From positions 12,505,001 through 12,569,000 of the forward strand of contig OX387610.1 in NCBI GenBank assembly GCA_947568835.1: DNA of 64,000 nt, in the 5' to 3' direction. A program made the translations under genes and the position numbers. The notes below the pieces were generated by a model. It did not search any database. It saw nothing but the letters and a program-made list of their open reading frames with translations, and was not told the DNA's origin. This document shows, in pieces, positions 1 to 9,866 of this stretch. Source of the DNA: Protonemura montana (Eukaryota; Arthropoda; Insecta; Plecoptera; Nemouridae). Each line of letters begins with the position of its first letter. Within the stretch, counting starts at the first letter, position 1.

Positions 1-69
1 CGCCAATACACTATACTCGACTTGGGTCATAACGAGGGATGACCTAGTACGGATGGAACATCGACTTGC

Positions 70-482
70 TTCGATTGATTGATTCGTGGCGTTTAACGAC
101 GCATGCTGTGTAGGTATCGAGGTCTGTGACACATAGTCTAATGGCGTCGGTGAATGAGTGGGTGATGATGAGGATGATGATAAATCTAAACTGAATTATA
201 AGGGAGGAGGGGAAACCCAGTACTTGACAAGAGCACCAAGGGGACCACCGGCTTAACGTCCCTTCCGAAGGACGGTACAACTCGAACAACAGGATTCCTC
301 CACAAATCCATGCTGTCGAGAGGTTGATAAGCAAGGCGAGTGAAGTTGCTGTACTAACTTTCATCCCTCCAACCTCTCTCCCAAACAGAACTGGACATGT
401 GTATGATGGTCACTCATCCAAAACCTGACCCAGCGCAGTGTTACTCAACTTCGGTGATCTCATGCGAACCGGTATTTACAAA
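70..482 (-). mobile_element. 5S rRNA-derived SINE, near full length
   Basis: Read on the minus strand, a 5S-like head (accggt...ggtgatct, then a degraded GGATG[G]GTGACC box C) is followed by a linker, a body, a pyrimidine-rich spacer with ATC/ATG repeats, and a tail ending in the block complementary to gtttaacgacgcat. The same order recurs at 8907, 15028, 20620, 41930, 48807, 54930, 56312, 58917 and 63580. The head is 5S-like in its internal promoter half only, so this is a SINE and not a 5S gene. The tail ends near a short gatt repeat. Confidence 0.8.
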
Positions 483-1302
483 ACATGAAACGTTCTGTCT
501 TGCCTCAAGAGGACCCCGTTGACTTGCAATGCCCAGTTAAGACCGATGGGTCCCGCATAGCGGTCAGTTCCCTCTTACAAAGCGACCGCGCATCGAGTCG
601 CTCGAAAAGAGTTTCGGACAAAAGCCGAAAGGGAAATCTGTGCCCACTGCAAACTGGATGCACCGGCTCGATGGTTACACAGATCGCCGCAATTAGCAGC
701 ACGCTCATTAGCGCACCAATCGGAACATGCACTCGCTTTTGCTTTCACAAAATGTGTGCACTTTTGTTATTATTATTATCATTGTTTCGGTGCGGTGTTT
801 TCACTGCAAGTCGGTCACCTGTCGGCCATTTTAACTAGATTGTGTCCTACATATTCGTAATTTTAACTGTACCAAAAGTTCCACGTTTTAACTACCTGAC
901 TGTCCGAAATTGTGGCCATTTTAACTAGATATTTTGAGTTATGGCGGTCATTTTAGCTAGCGACTACACGACATATTGCCTGATAATACATGAGGTCGTC
1001 GGGGCAACGGGACTCGGTCTCCACGGCAACCGACGACTCCAAGTCCCGTTGAACATGCACCTAGCGAAGCACTTGTTGCATTGCTAGGTGCATCTGGCTG
1101 AAATTCAATAAGTGCACTCGCAGTGGCAACGGATTGCGAAGACAAGTCCAGATGTTCCCAGTTTCGAACAAAGGAGACGGTGTTTGTAACCTAGATTTAA
1201 CTGCCTTAGCGAGTAGAAAATTAGCATTGAAATTATAGGGACTCCTGGGATTGAGGGACTCCTGCTTGTTGCCAACAATGGATTGCCTGGCTTCAATTTT
1301 CA
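483..1302. other. no gene recognised; short hairpin
   Basis: No convincing coding or RNA gene is seen. An inverted repeat (tgcacctagc ... gctaggtgca) lies at about 1055-1091. The last part (about 1230-1302) belongs to a dispersed element that is also present inverted near 29696 and in the same orientation near 43045. Confidence 0.4.
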
Positions 1303-2413
1303 TCAGCTGGCTGGATCCTATGCTCTATCCAGGTTATTTGTGATCAGCTGGCTGGATCCTATGATCTATCCAGGTTATTTGTGATCAGCTGGCTGGATCC
1401 TATGTTCTATCCAAGTTATTTGAGATCAGCTGGCTGGATCCTATGCTCTATCCAGGTTATTTGAGATCAGCTGGCTGGATCCTATGCTCTATCCAGGTTA
1501 TTTGAGATCAGCTGGCTGGATCATATGCTCTATCCAGGTTATTTGAGATCAGCTGGCTGGATCCTATGTTCTATCCAGGTTATTTGAGATCAGCTGGCTG
1601 GATCCTATGCTCTATCCAGGTTATTTGTGATCAGCTGGCTGGATCCTATGTTCTATCCAGGTTATTTGAGATCAGCTGGCTGGATCCTATGCTCTATCCA
1701 TGTTATTTGAGATCAGCTGGCAGGATCCTATGCTCTATCCTGGTTATTTGAGATCAGCTGGCTGGATCCTATGCTTTATCCAGGTTATTTGAGTTTAGCT
1801 GGCTGGATCCTATGCTCTATCCAGGTTATTTGAGATCAGCTGACTGGATCCTATGCTTTATCCAGGTTATTTGAGATCAGCTGGCTGGATCCTATGTTCT
1901 ATCCAGGTTATTTGAGATCAGCTGACTGGATCCTATGCTCTATCCATGTTATTTGAGATCAGCTGGCTGGATCCTATGCTCTTTCCAGGTTATTTGAGAT
2001 CAGCTGGCTGGATCCTATGCTCTATCCATGTTATTTGAGATCAGCTGGCTGGATCCTATGCTCTTTCCAGGTTATTTGAGATCAGCTGGCTGGATCCTAT
2101 GCTCTATCGAGGTTATTTGAGATCATCTGGCTGGATCCTATGCTCTATCGAGGTTATTTGAGATCATCTGGCTGGATCCTATGCTCTACCCAGGTTATTT
2201 GAGATCAGCTGGCTGGATCCTATGCTCTATCCAGGTTATTTGAGATCAGCTGGCTGGATCCTGTGCTCTATCCATGTTATTTGAGATCTGCTGGTTGGAT
2301 CCTATGCTCTATCCAGGTTATTTGAGATCTGCTGGTTGGATCCTATGCTCTATCCAGGTTATTTGAGATCAGCTGGCTGGATCCTATGCTCTATCCAGGT
2401 TATTTGAGATCAG
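1303..2413. repeat. 41-bp tandem array, about 27 copies
   Basis: The unit runs cagctggctggatcctatgc through tctatccaggttatttgaga plus t, 41 bp. Copies differ by scattered substitutions (for example gctggttgg, tcgagg, ctttcc), with neighbours often sharing a variant. That is the pattern expected from repeated local duplication. The array follows directly on a segment (1273-1302) that is found as a single copy at 43045-43112. Reading frames through it are a by-product of the repeat and 41 is not a multiple of three. Confidence 0.95.
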
Positions 2414-2825
2414 TGTGCTTCTCACGGACAAATGTACCATAGGTCGAAGCACGACGACTTTGAACCCGGCAGGGTCCGTGGAGTTTTTCCCGCACACTCT
2501 GACGCTTGTTTTGTTCCTGGCACGGTGCCATCTGGATTTCCACGCACTTTTCCTGGTGTCGCATTAGGTGGGGGGTCGAGAGAGAGAGGGGGGGGAGGGA
2601 GGATCAGCACTCAGCGCGCGCAAATTGCCTCCCTGCCCCGCGGCCCCTTGGGTTAACACTCCCTCCACCCATCGAGCGTCACGTGTTTTTGCCACCAACT
2701 CACTTCCTGGATACCAAGTCGCCGTGGTTGCCAAGTATGAGAAACACGGCACACTTGCACCCCTTGACAAGAGAAGCCAGGGCTGTCCATACGCGATGCT
2801 CAATTCATTGCCTGGCTTGCTTTTG
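2414..2825. other. no gene recognised
   Basis: A purine-rich stretch (gagagagagggg at about 2577-2600) lies in otherwise unremarkable sequence. Several short overlapping reading frames cross it on both strands, none with a recognisable domain or splice signals. Confidence 0.4.
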
Positions 2826-3094
2826 CTGGTATGGTAATGGTATGGTAATGGTATGGTAATGGTATGGTTAGGTTAGGTATGGTTAGGTTAGGTTAGGTTA
2901 GGTATGGTGAGGTTTGGTTAGGTATGGTTAGGTTAGGTTAGGTTAGGTTAGGTTAGGTTAGGTTGGGTAAGGTTAGGTTAGGTTAGGTATGGTTAGGTTA
3001 GGTATGGTTAGGTTAGATTTGGTTAGGTATGGTTAGGTAAGGTATGGTTAGGTTAGGTCAAATTAAGTTAGGTCAGGTAAGGTTATGTTAGGCT
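2826..3094. repeat. TTAGG-type pentanucleotide microsatellite
   Basis: GGTTA repeats are interspersed with GGTATG variants over about 270 bp. The regular unit is five bases (TTAGG), mixed with six-base ggtatg steps. It sits between unique sequence and another microsatellite, so it is an interstitial simple repeat. Confidence 0.9.
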
Positions 3095-3100
3095 ATTTTC

Positions 3101-3213
3101 TTGGTTGGCTGGCTGGCTGGCTGGCTGGTTGGCTGGCTGGTTGGCTGGCTGACTGGCTGGCTGGCTGGCTGGTTGGATGGCTGGCTGGCTGGCTGGCTAG
3201 CTAGCTGGATGGT

Positions 3214-3256
<43 letters not shown>

Positions 3257-3272
3257 TTGGATGGCTGGCTGG

Positions 3273-3309
<37 letters not shown>

Positions 3310-3352
3310 AGCTGGCTAGCTGGCTGGCTGGTAAGCTAGTTGACTGGCTAGT
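3101..3352. repeat. GGCT tetranucleotide microsatellite
   Basis: Near-pure (ggct)n with gctggttggatgg and ctagctgg interruptions. Its translation is a Trp-Leu-Ala-Gly repeat, which is not evidence of a gene. Confidence 0.95.
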
Positions 3353-3904
3353 TTGTTTTCACTTTTAATTCTCTATATTTAATAAATTCCGCTAAATTTG
3401 CTTTCGTTCACGCTGTTAGCGTAACTTAAAGCCAGTGCGCACCTTCGTGAAACTCCATGGCATGCCGTGATCGCCGATCTAGTCTGATTCACATCGGCGA
3501 TATTGTAATTCGATATCTCTCCTGGTGATAATAATGATGATAATGATGATGATGATGAAGGTCGTTCGCCAACCGCTTTCGTGTTTCTCTCGTGAAATCA
3601 GTGAGAATGTTTGTAAGATGTGTGATTTACTCACTAACTTCTTCACTGTGGACAAAACTAGCAGCCGATCAACATCACGCACATGGCCTGGTTTCTGAGA
3701 CAGAAGCTGATCAAGTCCGAGGAAAGCCAACCAAGTGGTCATGATTCTGACAGTTTGCTGGCCGGCGCAAGCAGATGTCTGTCAAAACGTGTTGTGTTTG
3801 ATGTTTCTCATCGTCCGCTACCCCCGAGGGAAACTGTGTAGCTTAGCAAAGTTTGGCATAGGGTACGTTTAACAACGCTCGACAGCATAATCTGGTAACT
3901 TTTA

Positions 3905-4330
3905 GTATCGTTTGTACATTTTTGGCAATTCTTAGCATCATATTGGCATTTTTGGCAATTTTGACAACGTTTGGCAAGGCTAGGCAAAGCTAGGCAAAGC
4001 TAGGCAAAGCTAGGCAATGCTAGGCAATGCTAAGCAACGCTAGGCAACGCTTGGCAACGCTAGGCGCCGCATCACATAGCCATTTTTTACTATTATCTGG
4101 TAATTTTTGGCATTGTTTGTCAATTTTTGGCAGTTCTTAGCATCATTTAGCTATTTTTGACAATTATTGGCAACTTTTGGCATCGTTCAGCACAGCTAGC
4201 CAAGGCTAGGTAACGATTGCCATCGTTTGGCAACTTTTGGCAATTCTTAGCATCATATGACAACGTAAGGCAACGCTAAGCAACGCTGGGCAACGCTTGG
4301 CAACGCTTGGCAACGCTTGGCAACGCTTAG
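3905..4330. repeat. degenerate TTGGCAA / TAGGCAAAGC repeat tract
   Basis: Irregular short units built on TTGGCAATTTT and GCTAGGCAA recur through the tract, with the most regular runs at 3970-4070 and 4255-4330. Between 3353 and 3904 I see no gene. That stretch includes a (gat)n run at about 3530-3557. Confidence 0.75.
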
Positions 4331-7140
4331 CGCCGCGCGAACGATTCGCTTTGGTCGATTGCTGAACTTTCATCGAACGGTCGACATGGATCCGACATGC
4401 CGTGAGTTCTTTGTAGCGATTGTTGCAACCACGGCCCAAGGTATTCTCTTCGCCGATCAACCTGACATCCAGGATAGTAACTCAAGTTTGCAGCACAAAC
4501 AAAACTAGAAAACCGAAATCCGAGTCTAGGCCGTCGGCATGGCAACGGCTTGCCGGCGTTGTTGCGTCACGAGACAATTGGGTTCGGCATTGTTGTGCAA
4601 GCTCCGCCCCCATGCAATTGTTTCGTGGCTGGCAAGGACGGTCTGCACGGCGGTGAATGCACTGCCTTCTTATCACAACATCCTGGAAGCCATCGAGCCA
4701 GTGGCATAGAGCAGGCCGTGGTTCAGCGCTCGACGCTTGCTTTGTCCTTTAGTAGGTCGCCGTCGTAGGAGTCAAGAAGTGTCACTGCTCACGGCGAGTT
4801 GGATGGGTCTCGCACGAGCTGGCCGAACAAATGCCAAACGCAGAGTCGGTCGAGTGCATCTTATTCCCAGCCCCGCAGAATGCCAGGCATTTTTCTTGCG
4901 TGCGACCGATTTCGTGCAAACAAAGCAACGAATTTCCTGGCAACTCCGACAGCAGGTCCTGTGTTCGAAGCCAGTTCGTTTGGTATCGGCATGGCAACGT
5001 AAAGGCGTTGTGATGGTGATTGTTTCGAGGTCCCGGCCTGCACGATCGCCGACCAAAGAATCGCAGAGCGGAGTCGTGACTGCCGTGATGGGCCAACCGC
5101 GCGTTGGTACAACGCGAACTCTTTGTGCTGGTGGCCGTGCCTTGTGCAGACTTGACTATGTAAGCTGCAAAGGGTGCCGTCGTGAGCCCGTAACGTGGCT
5201 TTATCTATCGAAGATCGCAATCATAATTATGTGGATCAAAGATAATCGAAAATTGTATGTTCATAACTATGTACCTAAAGGATACTCACATTTATTTTTT
5301 ACTATGTCTATTTTGAATACCATGGATACATACGGTCAAACCTAGAATGGTCATTTTCCAATTCTATAACACATCTATTGAAATCTTGGACAGCCTTCAT
5401 TTACTCATCGATTCTTGGACGTTTAAATATCACAGAAATATTATTCCCCGGTCACTGGCAACCGGAAGTCAGCCTTATGTTTTGCTATCGTCAAACTTTT
5501 ATCGCAGAAAACGGTGCCACTCTCACTCCGACATCCAAGTCTCTGTGTTTACATTCGGCTGTCCGCTTTGTTGCTATGCCAAGCCGACGCAAACGCAACG
5601 CGAGCGAAGAGGTCGTGACTCAAACTGGCAACGTCGCTCTCCTAGCAAAGAGAATGGAATCAAGAATGCCAAGCCGCGGCGATCGGGTTGGCTTCAATGT
5701 TGATCGTCGAACGGAAGAAAGAAGAGACATGGACCGACCAGCTGGCCGTTCTGTGACCGAGATGAACCGCCTCTCTCGAGTGGCACCGTTTTGTTGGGGC
5801 ATCCTACATGCAAGTCGGTGCATGTAGGCGACGATGAAAATCGGACGCGCAAATCGTGGTGGCCGGGACAAACTTTCCCTGCGACAGTATCGAGTCGGCG
5901 GTGCCTAATCTTGACTTTGTATTGAGAATCGCTGGTTTTGTTTCGGAAATAGACGACGATCCAACAAGCTTATAACCGTTGTAGATCAGTGTTTATTTTA
6001 CTATGTTCTTCATTCGTTTGTTTTTCTTTAAAACGGGGTTATACCACATGCTTCGTTCGGTATTTTCTGTTCACTTAATTTTCGTTCAAATTAGATTCTA
6101 TAGAAATGTTGCGATGGAAACTGTATCTGCTAATTTCAGCAACAATGCATCTGTATATTTTAAAAACTCTATGAAATATGAACATTTTCGTAATTTTTTA
6201 ATAGTTCCACGATTATTTGACCGATTTTTCAGAAAAACACAGTAAGTCTCAGTTGAGAGCTCAAAAAATGTGCTCTGCAAATTTGGTTAAACCACAGTTA
6301 AACTCGGAGTTATAAAAAAAAAAAACACAGATTTTTTTTTTTTTTGGTTTGTTGAAATTGAAGATTTTGCTTTGCTCGCTTCGCTCATCAACAACCCAAT
6401 CGGCAAATAAAACAAAGAAAGAGATTTTCGTGAAAATTTGACTTTAAACCACTGCACCAACACCAAGTGATCCAAGATGCGGGCGTACGAAACAACGCAG
6501 CTGTAGTCGATAAAAGATATCGTCACACCCCTAATCCCCAACTGACCGTGATAGCCACGAAACACCGATCGGTCGCGCAAAGGTCGTTCTGTTTAACGAC
6601 GCACTTCTCAGACGACGTGTCGACCGCATGCAAAGCATCAAACCCGGGACCTTAACTCGAATACAGAAATAATTCCAGGCAGTCCACACGGCCTGCTAGA
6701 GTACGACAAAATCGCATCGATATGGCTCTAAAATGTCACTCTTCTACCACCAAGCCTGACAGCTGTCCCATGCGTTGACATCTCCATGGCTACCAACAGC
6801 TAACGGGGTCTCATCACAACTAACCAGCGAAGGTCACAGGGTTACAGCTGTTGCTATGTTAGCATACCCGTGGGTTAGCCATGTTTACCTGGGTAATATA
6901 GTTAGGTACCATCTAACACAAAGTTACCCTTGACAATCGCCCAGATGATGTTTTCTGTTCCGGGGTATCAGTTCAAAGACCTTCAAGGCGCAGTGAAAAC
7001 AATGTAAACTACATCCTACAAACCCCCTACACCACGGCCAGGTGTGTTGTTCAAAAGCACATCGGCTCTGGCCATAACTGCGTGACAACAATGCATTCAA
7101 TAGCACCGAAAGTTTGGGTCCAGGTGGAGAGGGTGGTAGC
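4331..7140. other. no gene recognised; CpG-richer tract
   Basis: Long overlapping frames occur at about 4737-5345 and 5378-5827 on the plus strand. They show no recognisable domain, and frames on the opposite strand are equally open. Part of the tract (4480-5180, 5570-5900) is richer in CG than its surroundings, so it could hold untranslated or regulatory sequence. A poly-A/poly-T run lies at 6314-6345. A fragment of the 5S-SINE tail block (gtttaacgacgcac) lies at about 6591-6604. Confidence 0.35.
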
Positions 7141-7154
7141 AAGGCAAATCTTAC

Positions 7155-8161
7155 CTCCGTCTGTTCGCCGGCGCTGCCTGGAACGGGAACCTCCCGTCGA
7201 CCGGCGCTACGTGAGCTACGTGAGGCGCAGGCGTCGAAGGCGTCGGCGTCGGCAGCGTCGAGTATGCCGGGGGCAAGTGCGCGCTGAGCAGATCAGGGAG
7301 GCGTTGCTCTAGCACGGGCGTCGCGTCCAGCCGCGTAGTCCACACCGGCGCCGTCGCGGACGCGTTTAACTGGTTCTGGCTCGAGTTAACGCGACGCTGA
7401 TGACGTCGTTCGCGACGTTCGCGACGCCTGGCGTCGCGCGCCGCGTCGCCAACGGCCACTTGGACGTCTTGAGCGATTGGCACCGATACACTGCACACTG
7501 TCACTGCTTGTTGCACGGTCAGGTTTGGGCTGGGCACGGCCAGATTGGTACTGGACACGGCACAAGAGACTGCGGTTCCGACGGGAGATGCCTGGCTTCC
7601 CACTGCCACATTACACCCCACGTCACCGCCACTGGAAGTCGTTGATGGACACACGACCACTTTGCACCCTAAATCATTGGTCGACGTTGAAGTCGAAGCA
7701 CTGCCACTCGAATCACACGCAAGCACAGACACTTGATTACACACGACAAAAGGCACGACGCCTTGATTAACACTCACTCGACTCGGCTCGCAAACAGCCG
7801 ACATCCTGTCTCGGCATCGGCCGGACCGTGACTGGGTACGCAAGCTTGAAACCGACACGAACTCGCCTGAGTTCGAGACCTGCAGCGCTGTACGCGGACG
7901 TTCGGCGAACGAGGCCGAGCTCGACAGCCACAACGATACGTCTGCGTCGTGTCGGAGGGTAGAGGACGCCGTTGGAGGGTCTCGGCACTCGTATGGTTCC
8001 CAGAGTAGTGAGCTGACAGCGTCGTGGTAGTCCACGTGGCCGGCGAAGTGATCGGCTGGCGCCGTTTTTCTGCGTCGACGCCAGACGAGGTCGTCGGCCT
8101 TCGGACGGCGTCGGACGGCGTCGGCGTCGGCGAGGGGGAGGGTCGGAGGGGTGGACGACAT
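7155..8161 (-). CDS. probable coding exon, unrecognised protein with PPxY motif
   Basis: An open frame of about 335 codons starts at ATG 8161, with an in-frame TAA four codons upstream. A possible acceptor (tgtttcag) lies about 20 bases upstream of the ATG, so the exon may carry a little 5' UTR. The frame runs to a strong donor, GGAG|GTAAGA, whose exon-side last base is 7155, ending in phase 2. Further exons should therefore lie below 7155, but I could not identify one. The product is rich in Ser, Val, Ala and Arg. It has an Arg-rich segment near residues 242-256 (RRRERRERRHQRR) and, toward the exon end, a Pro/Thr-rich region with LPPAYSTLP, a PPxY-type WW-domain ligand. No signal peptide, membrane segment or known domain is visible. 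The GC- and CpG-rich base composition differs from the AT-rich flanks. No function is assigned. Confidence 0.5.
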
Positions 8162-8906
8162 CGCGGGGCATTAGAGGCTGAAACATATGGGAAGGTTGCT
8201 TAGGAACGCGGTGCAAAGGACGCATTGTTGCAGTCAAAGGTTTCATTTCTACAAACGTTTTATCAGTGCTCAATGTATTGAAGAGAGACATATTTACTGG
8301 TCTACGGGACCGTGACAATGCCGGGCCAAGGAACCCGCTGCATATTGGAAGCACATGTGTGCGGGCTTTTGTCCCGTTTTAGGAAGGTTTTGAAACGGTG
8401 GTAGACAATGTCGATCCCTGCCTCTTGGAAACACATGGCACGGGCAGTGGATTTATGACCCAACCTCCAGTGTCCAATTTCGGGATGCTTTGCTGTTCAA
8501 TTGGGAAAACATCCGAGCGGTTCTTTTGTGACAGACTTGCCAATAAAAGCAAAGCTACCTTGAGTCTAGCTTGACGGGTATCCTATATAATATATCCTGC
8601 CTACGAGCGAACAGAATTGACCAGAATTTTATTAAAAACACATTGTCATTAAATAAAAAAGGTTGCTTCGCTTGTCATCGAAATTGGATGATTCAAATGA
8701 TGCATCTTTTATGTGACATTTTGTACAATTCAAATAAATGTTCCAAAGTAAATCGACTCTGAATTTCTAGTGCTGCATTTATTATGTGACGCGTTGTACT
8801 ATTCAAATAAAAGTTCCAAAATACATTGACTCTGTCTGAGGTTCTATAGTGCTGTATTTGTGATGTAAAGTAGTTTACATTTGAATATTTGCAAACGAAG
8901 GGTTTG
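8162..8906. other. no gene recognised; imperfect 70-bp duplication
   Basis: An imperfect tandem duplication lies at about 8698-8840. Both halves contain a tttatgtgac-like core, a caaataaa stretch and gttccaaa. The rest shows no clear coding potential beyond frames that shadow the exon at 7155-8161. Confidence 0.4.
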
Positions 8907-9866
8907 GCGCGTTGGAAACACCGGTGCTGGTGAGGTCACCGAGGTTAAGAAACACTGCGCTGAGTCAGGTATTGGATGGGTGACCATCATACACGTGGAC
9001 AGTTCTGTTCGGGAGATAGGTTGGAGGGATGAAAGTTAAGCAACACTGTGCTGGGTCAGGTATTGGATGGGTGACCATCATACACATGACCAGTTCTGTT
9101 CGGTTGAGAGGTTGAAGGGATGAAAGTTAAACAACACTGCGCTGAGTCAGGTATTGGATGGGTGACAATCATACACATGACCAGTTCTATTCGGGAGAGA
9201 GGTTGGAGGTATGAAAGTTAAGCAACACTGCGCTGGGTCAGGTATTGGATGGGTGAAAATCATACACATGACCGGTTCTGTTCGGGAGAGAGGTTGGAGG
9301 TATGAAAGTTAAGCAACACTGCGCTGGGCCAGGTATTGGATGGGTGAACATCATACACATGACCAGTTCTGTTCGGGAGATAGGTTGGAGGGATGAAAGT
9401 TAAGCGACACTGCGCTGGGTCAGGTATTGGATGGGTAACCATTATACACATGACCAGTTCTGTTTGGGAGAGAGGTTGGAGGGATGAAAGTTAAGCAACA
9501 CTGCGCTGGGTCAGGTATTGGATGGGTGACCATCATACACATGACCAGTTCTGTTCGGGAGAGACGCTAGAGGGATGAAAGTTAGTACAACAACTTCACT
9601 CGCCTTGCTTATCAACCTCTCGACAGCATGGATTTGTGGAGGAATCCTGCTGTTCGCGTTGTACCGTCCTTCGGAAGGGATGTTAAGCCGGTGGTCCTCT
9701 TGGTGCTCTTCGACAGAAGTAGGCTACGTGCCGGCACCGGGTTTCCTCCTCCCTTCTACGCTAGTTTACATTCATCATCATCCTCATCATCATCCACTCA
9801 TTCACCGACGCCATTAGACCAAGATGTCAAAACAGGGCGTCGTTAAACACAACAAATCACACAACT
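8907..9866 (+). mobile_element. 5S-derived SINE with about 7 tandem promoter heads
   Basis: The element starts with a 5S-like head (gcgttggaaacaccggtgct, then ggttaagaaac, then ttggatgggtgacc). Instead of passing once into the body, a 91-bp module is repeated about seven times up to 9565. The module runs from ttaagcaacactgcgctggg through ttggatgggtgacc to gttggagggatgaaag. The single body and tail follow (tcatcatcctcatcatcatc, then gccattagacc, then gtcgttaaacac). Each module keeps the 5S A-box-like and C-box-like segments. Confidence 0.85.

Noticed and set aside
1303..2413. CRISPR-like array
   Set aside because: Units are contiguous with no unique spacers, in an intron-rich eukaryotic context. 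The same applies to the 43-, 92- and 114-bp arrays.
2826..3094. TTAGG repeats as a telomere or arthropod-type telomeric DNA
   Set aside because: It is internal, short, impure (ggtatgg interruptions) and adjacent to another microsatellite. It is best read as a simple repeat.
3101..3319. Trp-Leu-Ala-Gly repeat protein
   Set aside because: It is a translation of the GGCT microsatellite.
4737..5345. 202-codon plus-strand open frame as a gene
   Set aside because: Composition is irregular, other frames are equally open, and no domain or splice signal supports it.
5378..5827. 149-codon plus-strand open frame
   Set aside because: No recognisable domain, and the Arg/Met-rich translation looks like chance in a CpG-rich tract.
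7767..8354. 195-codon minus-strand frame overlapping the orphan exon
   Set aside because: It is a shadow of the 7155-8161 frame with a very Arg-rich translation and does not end at a splice donor.
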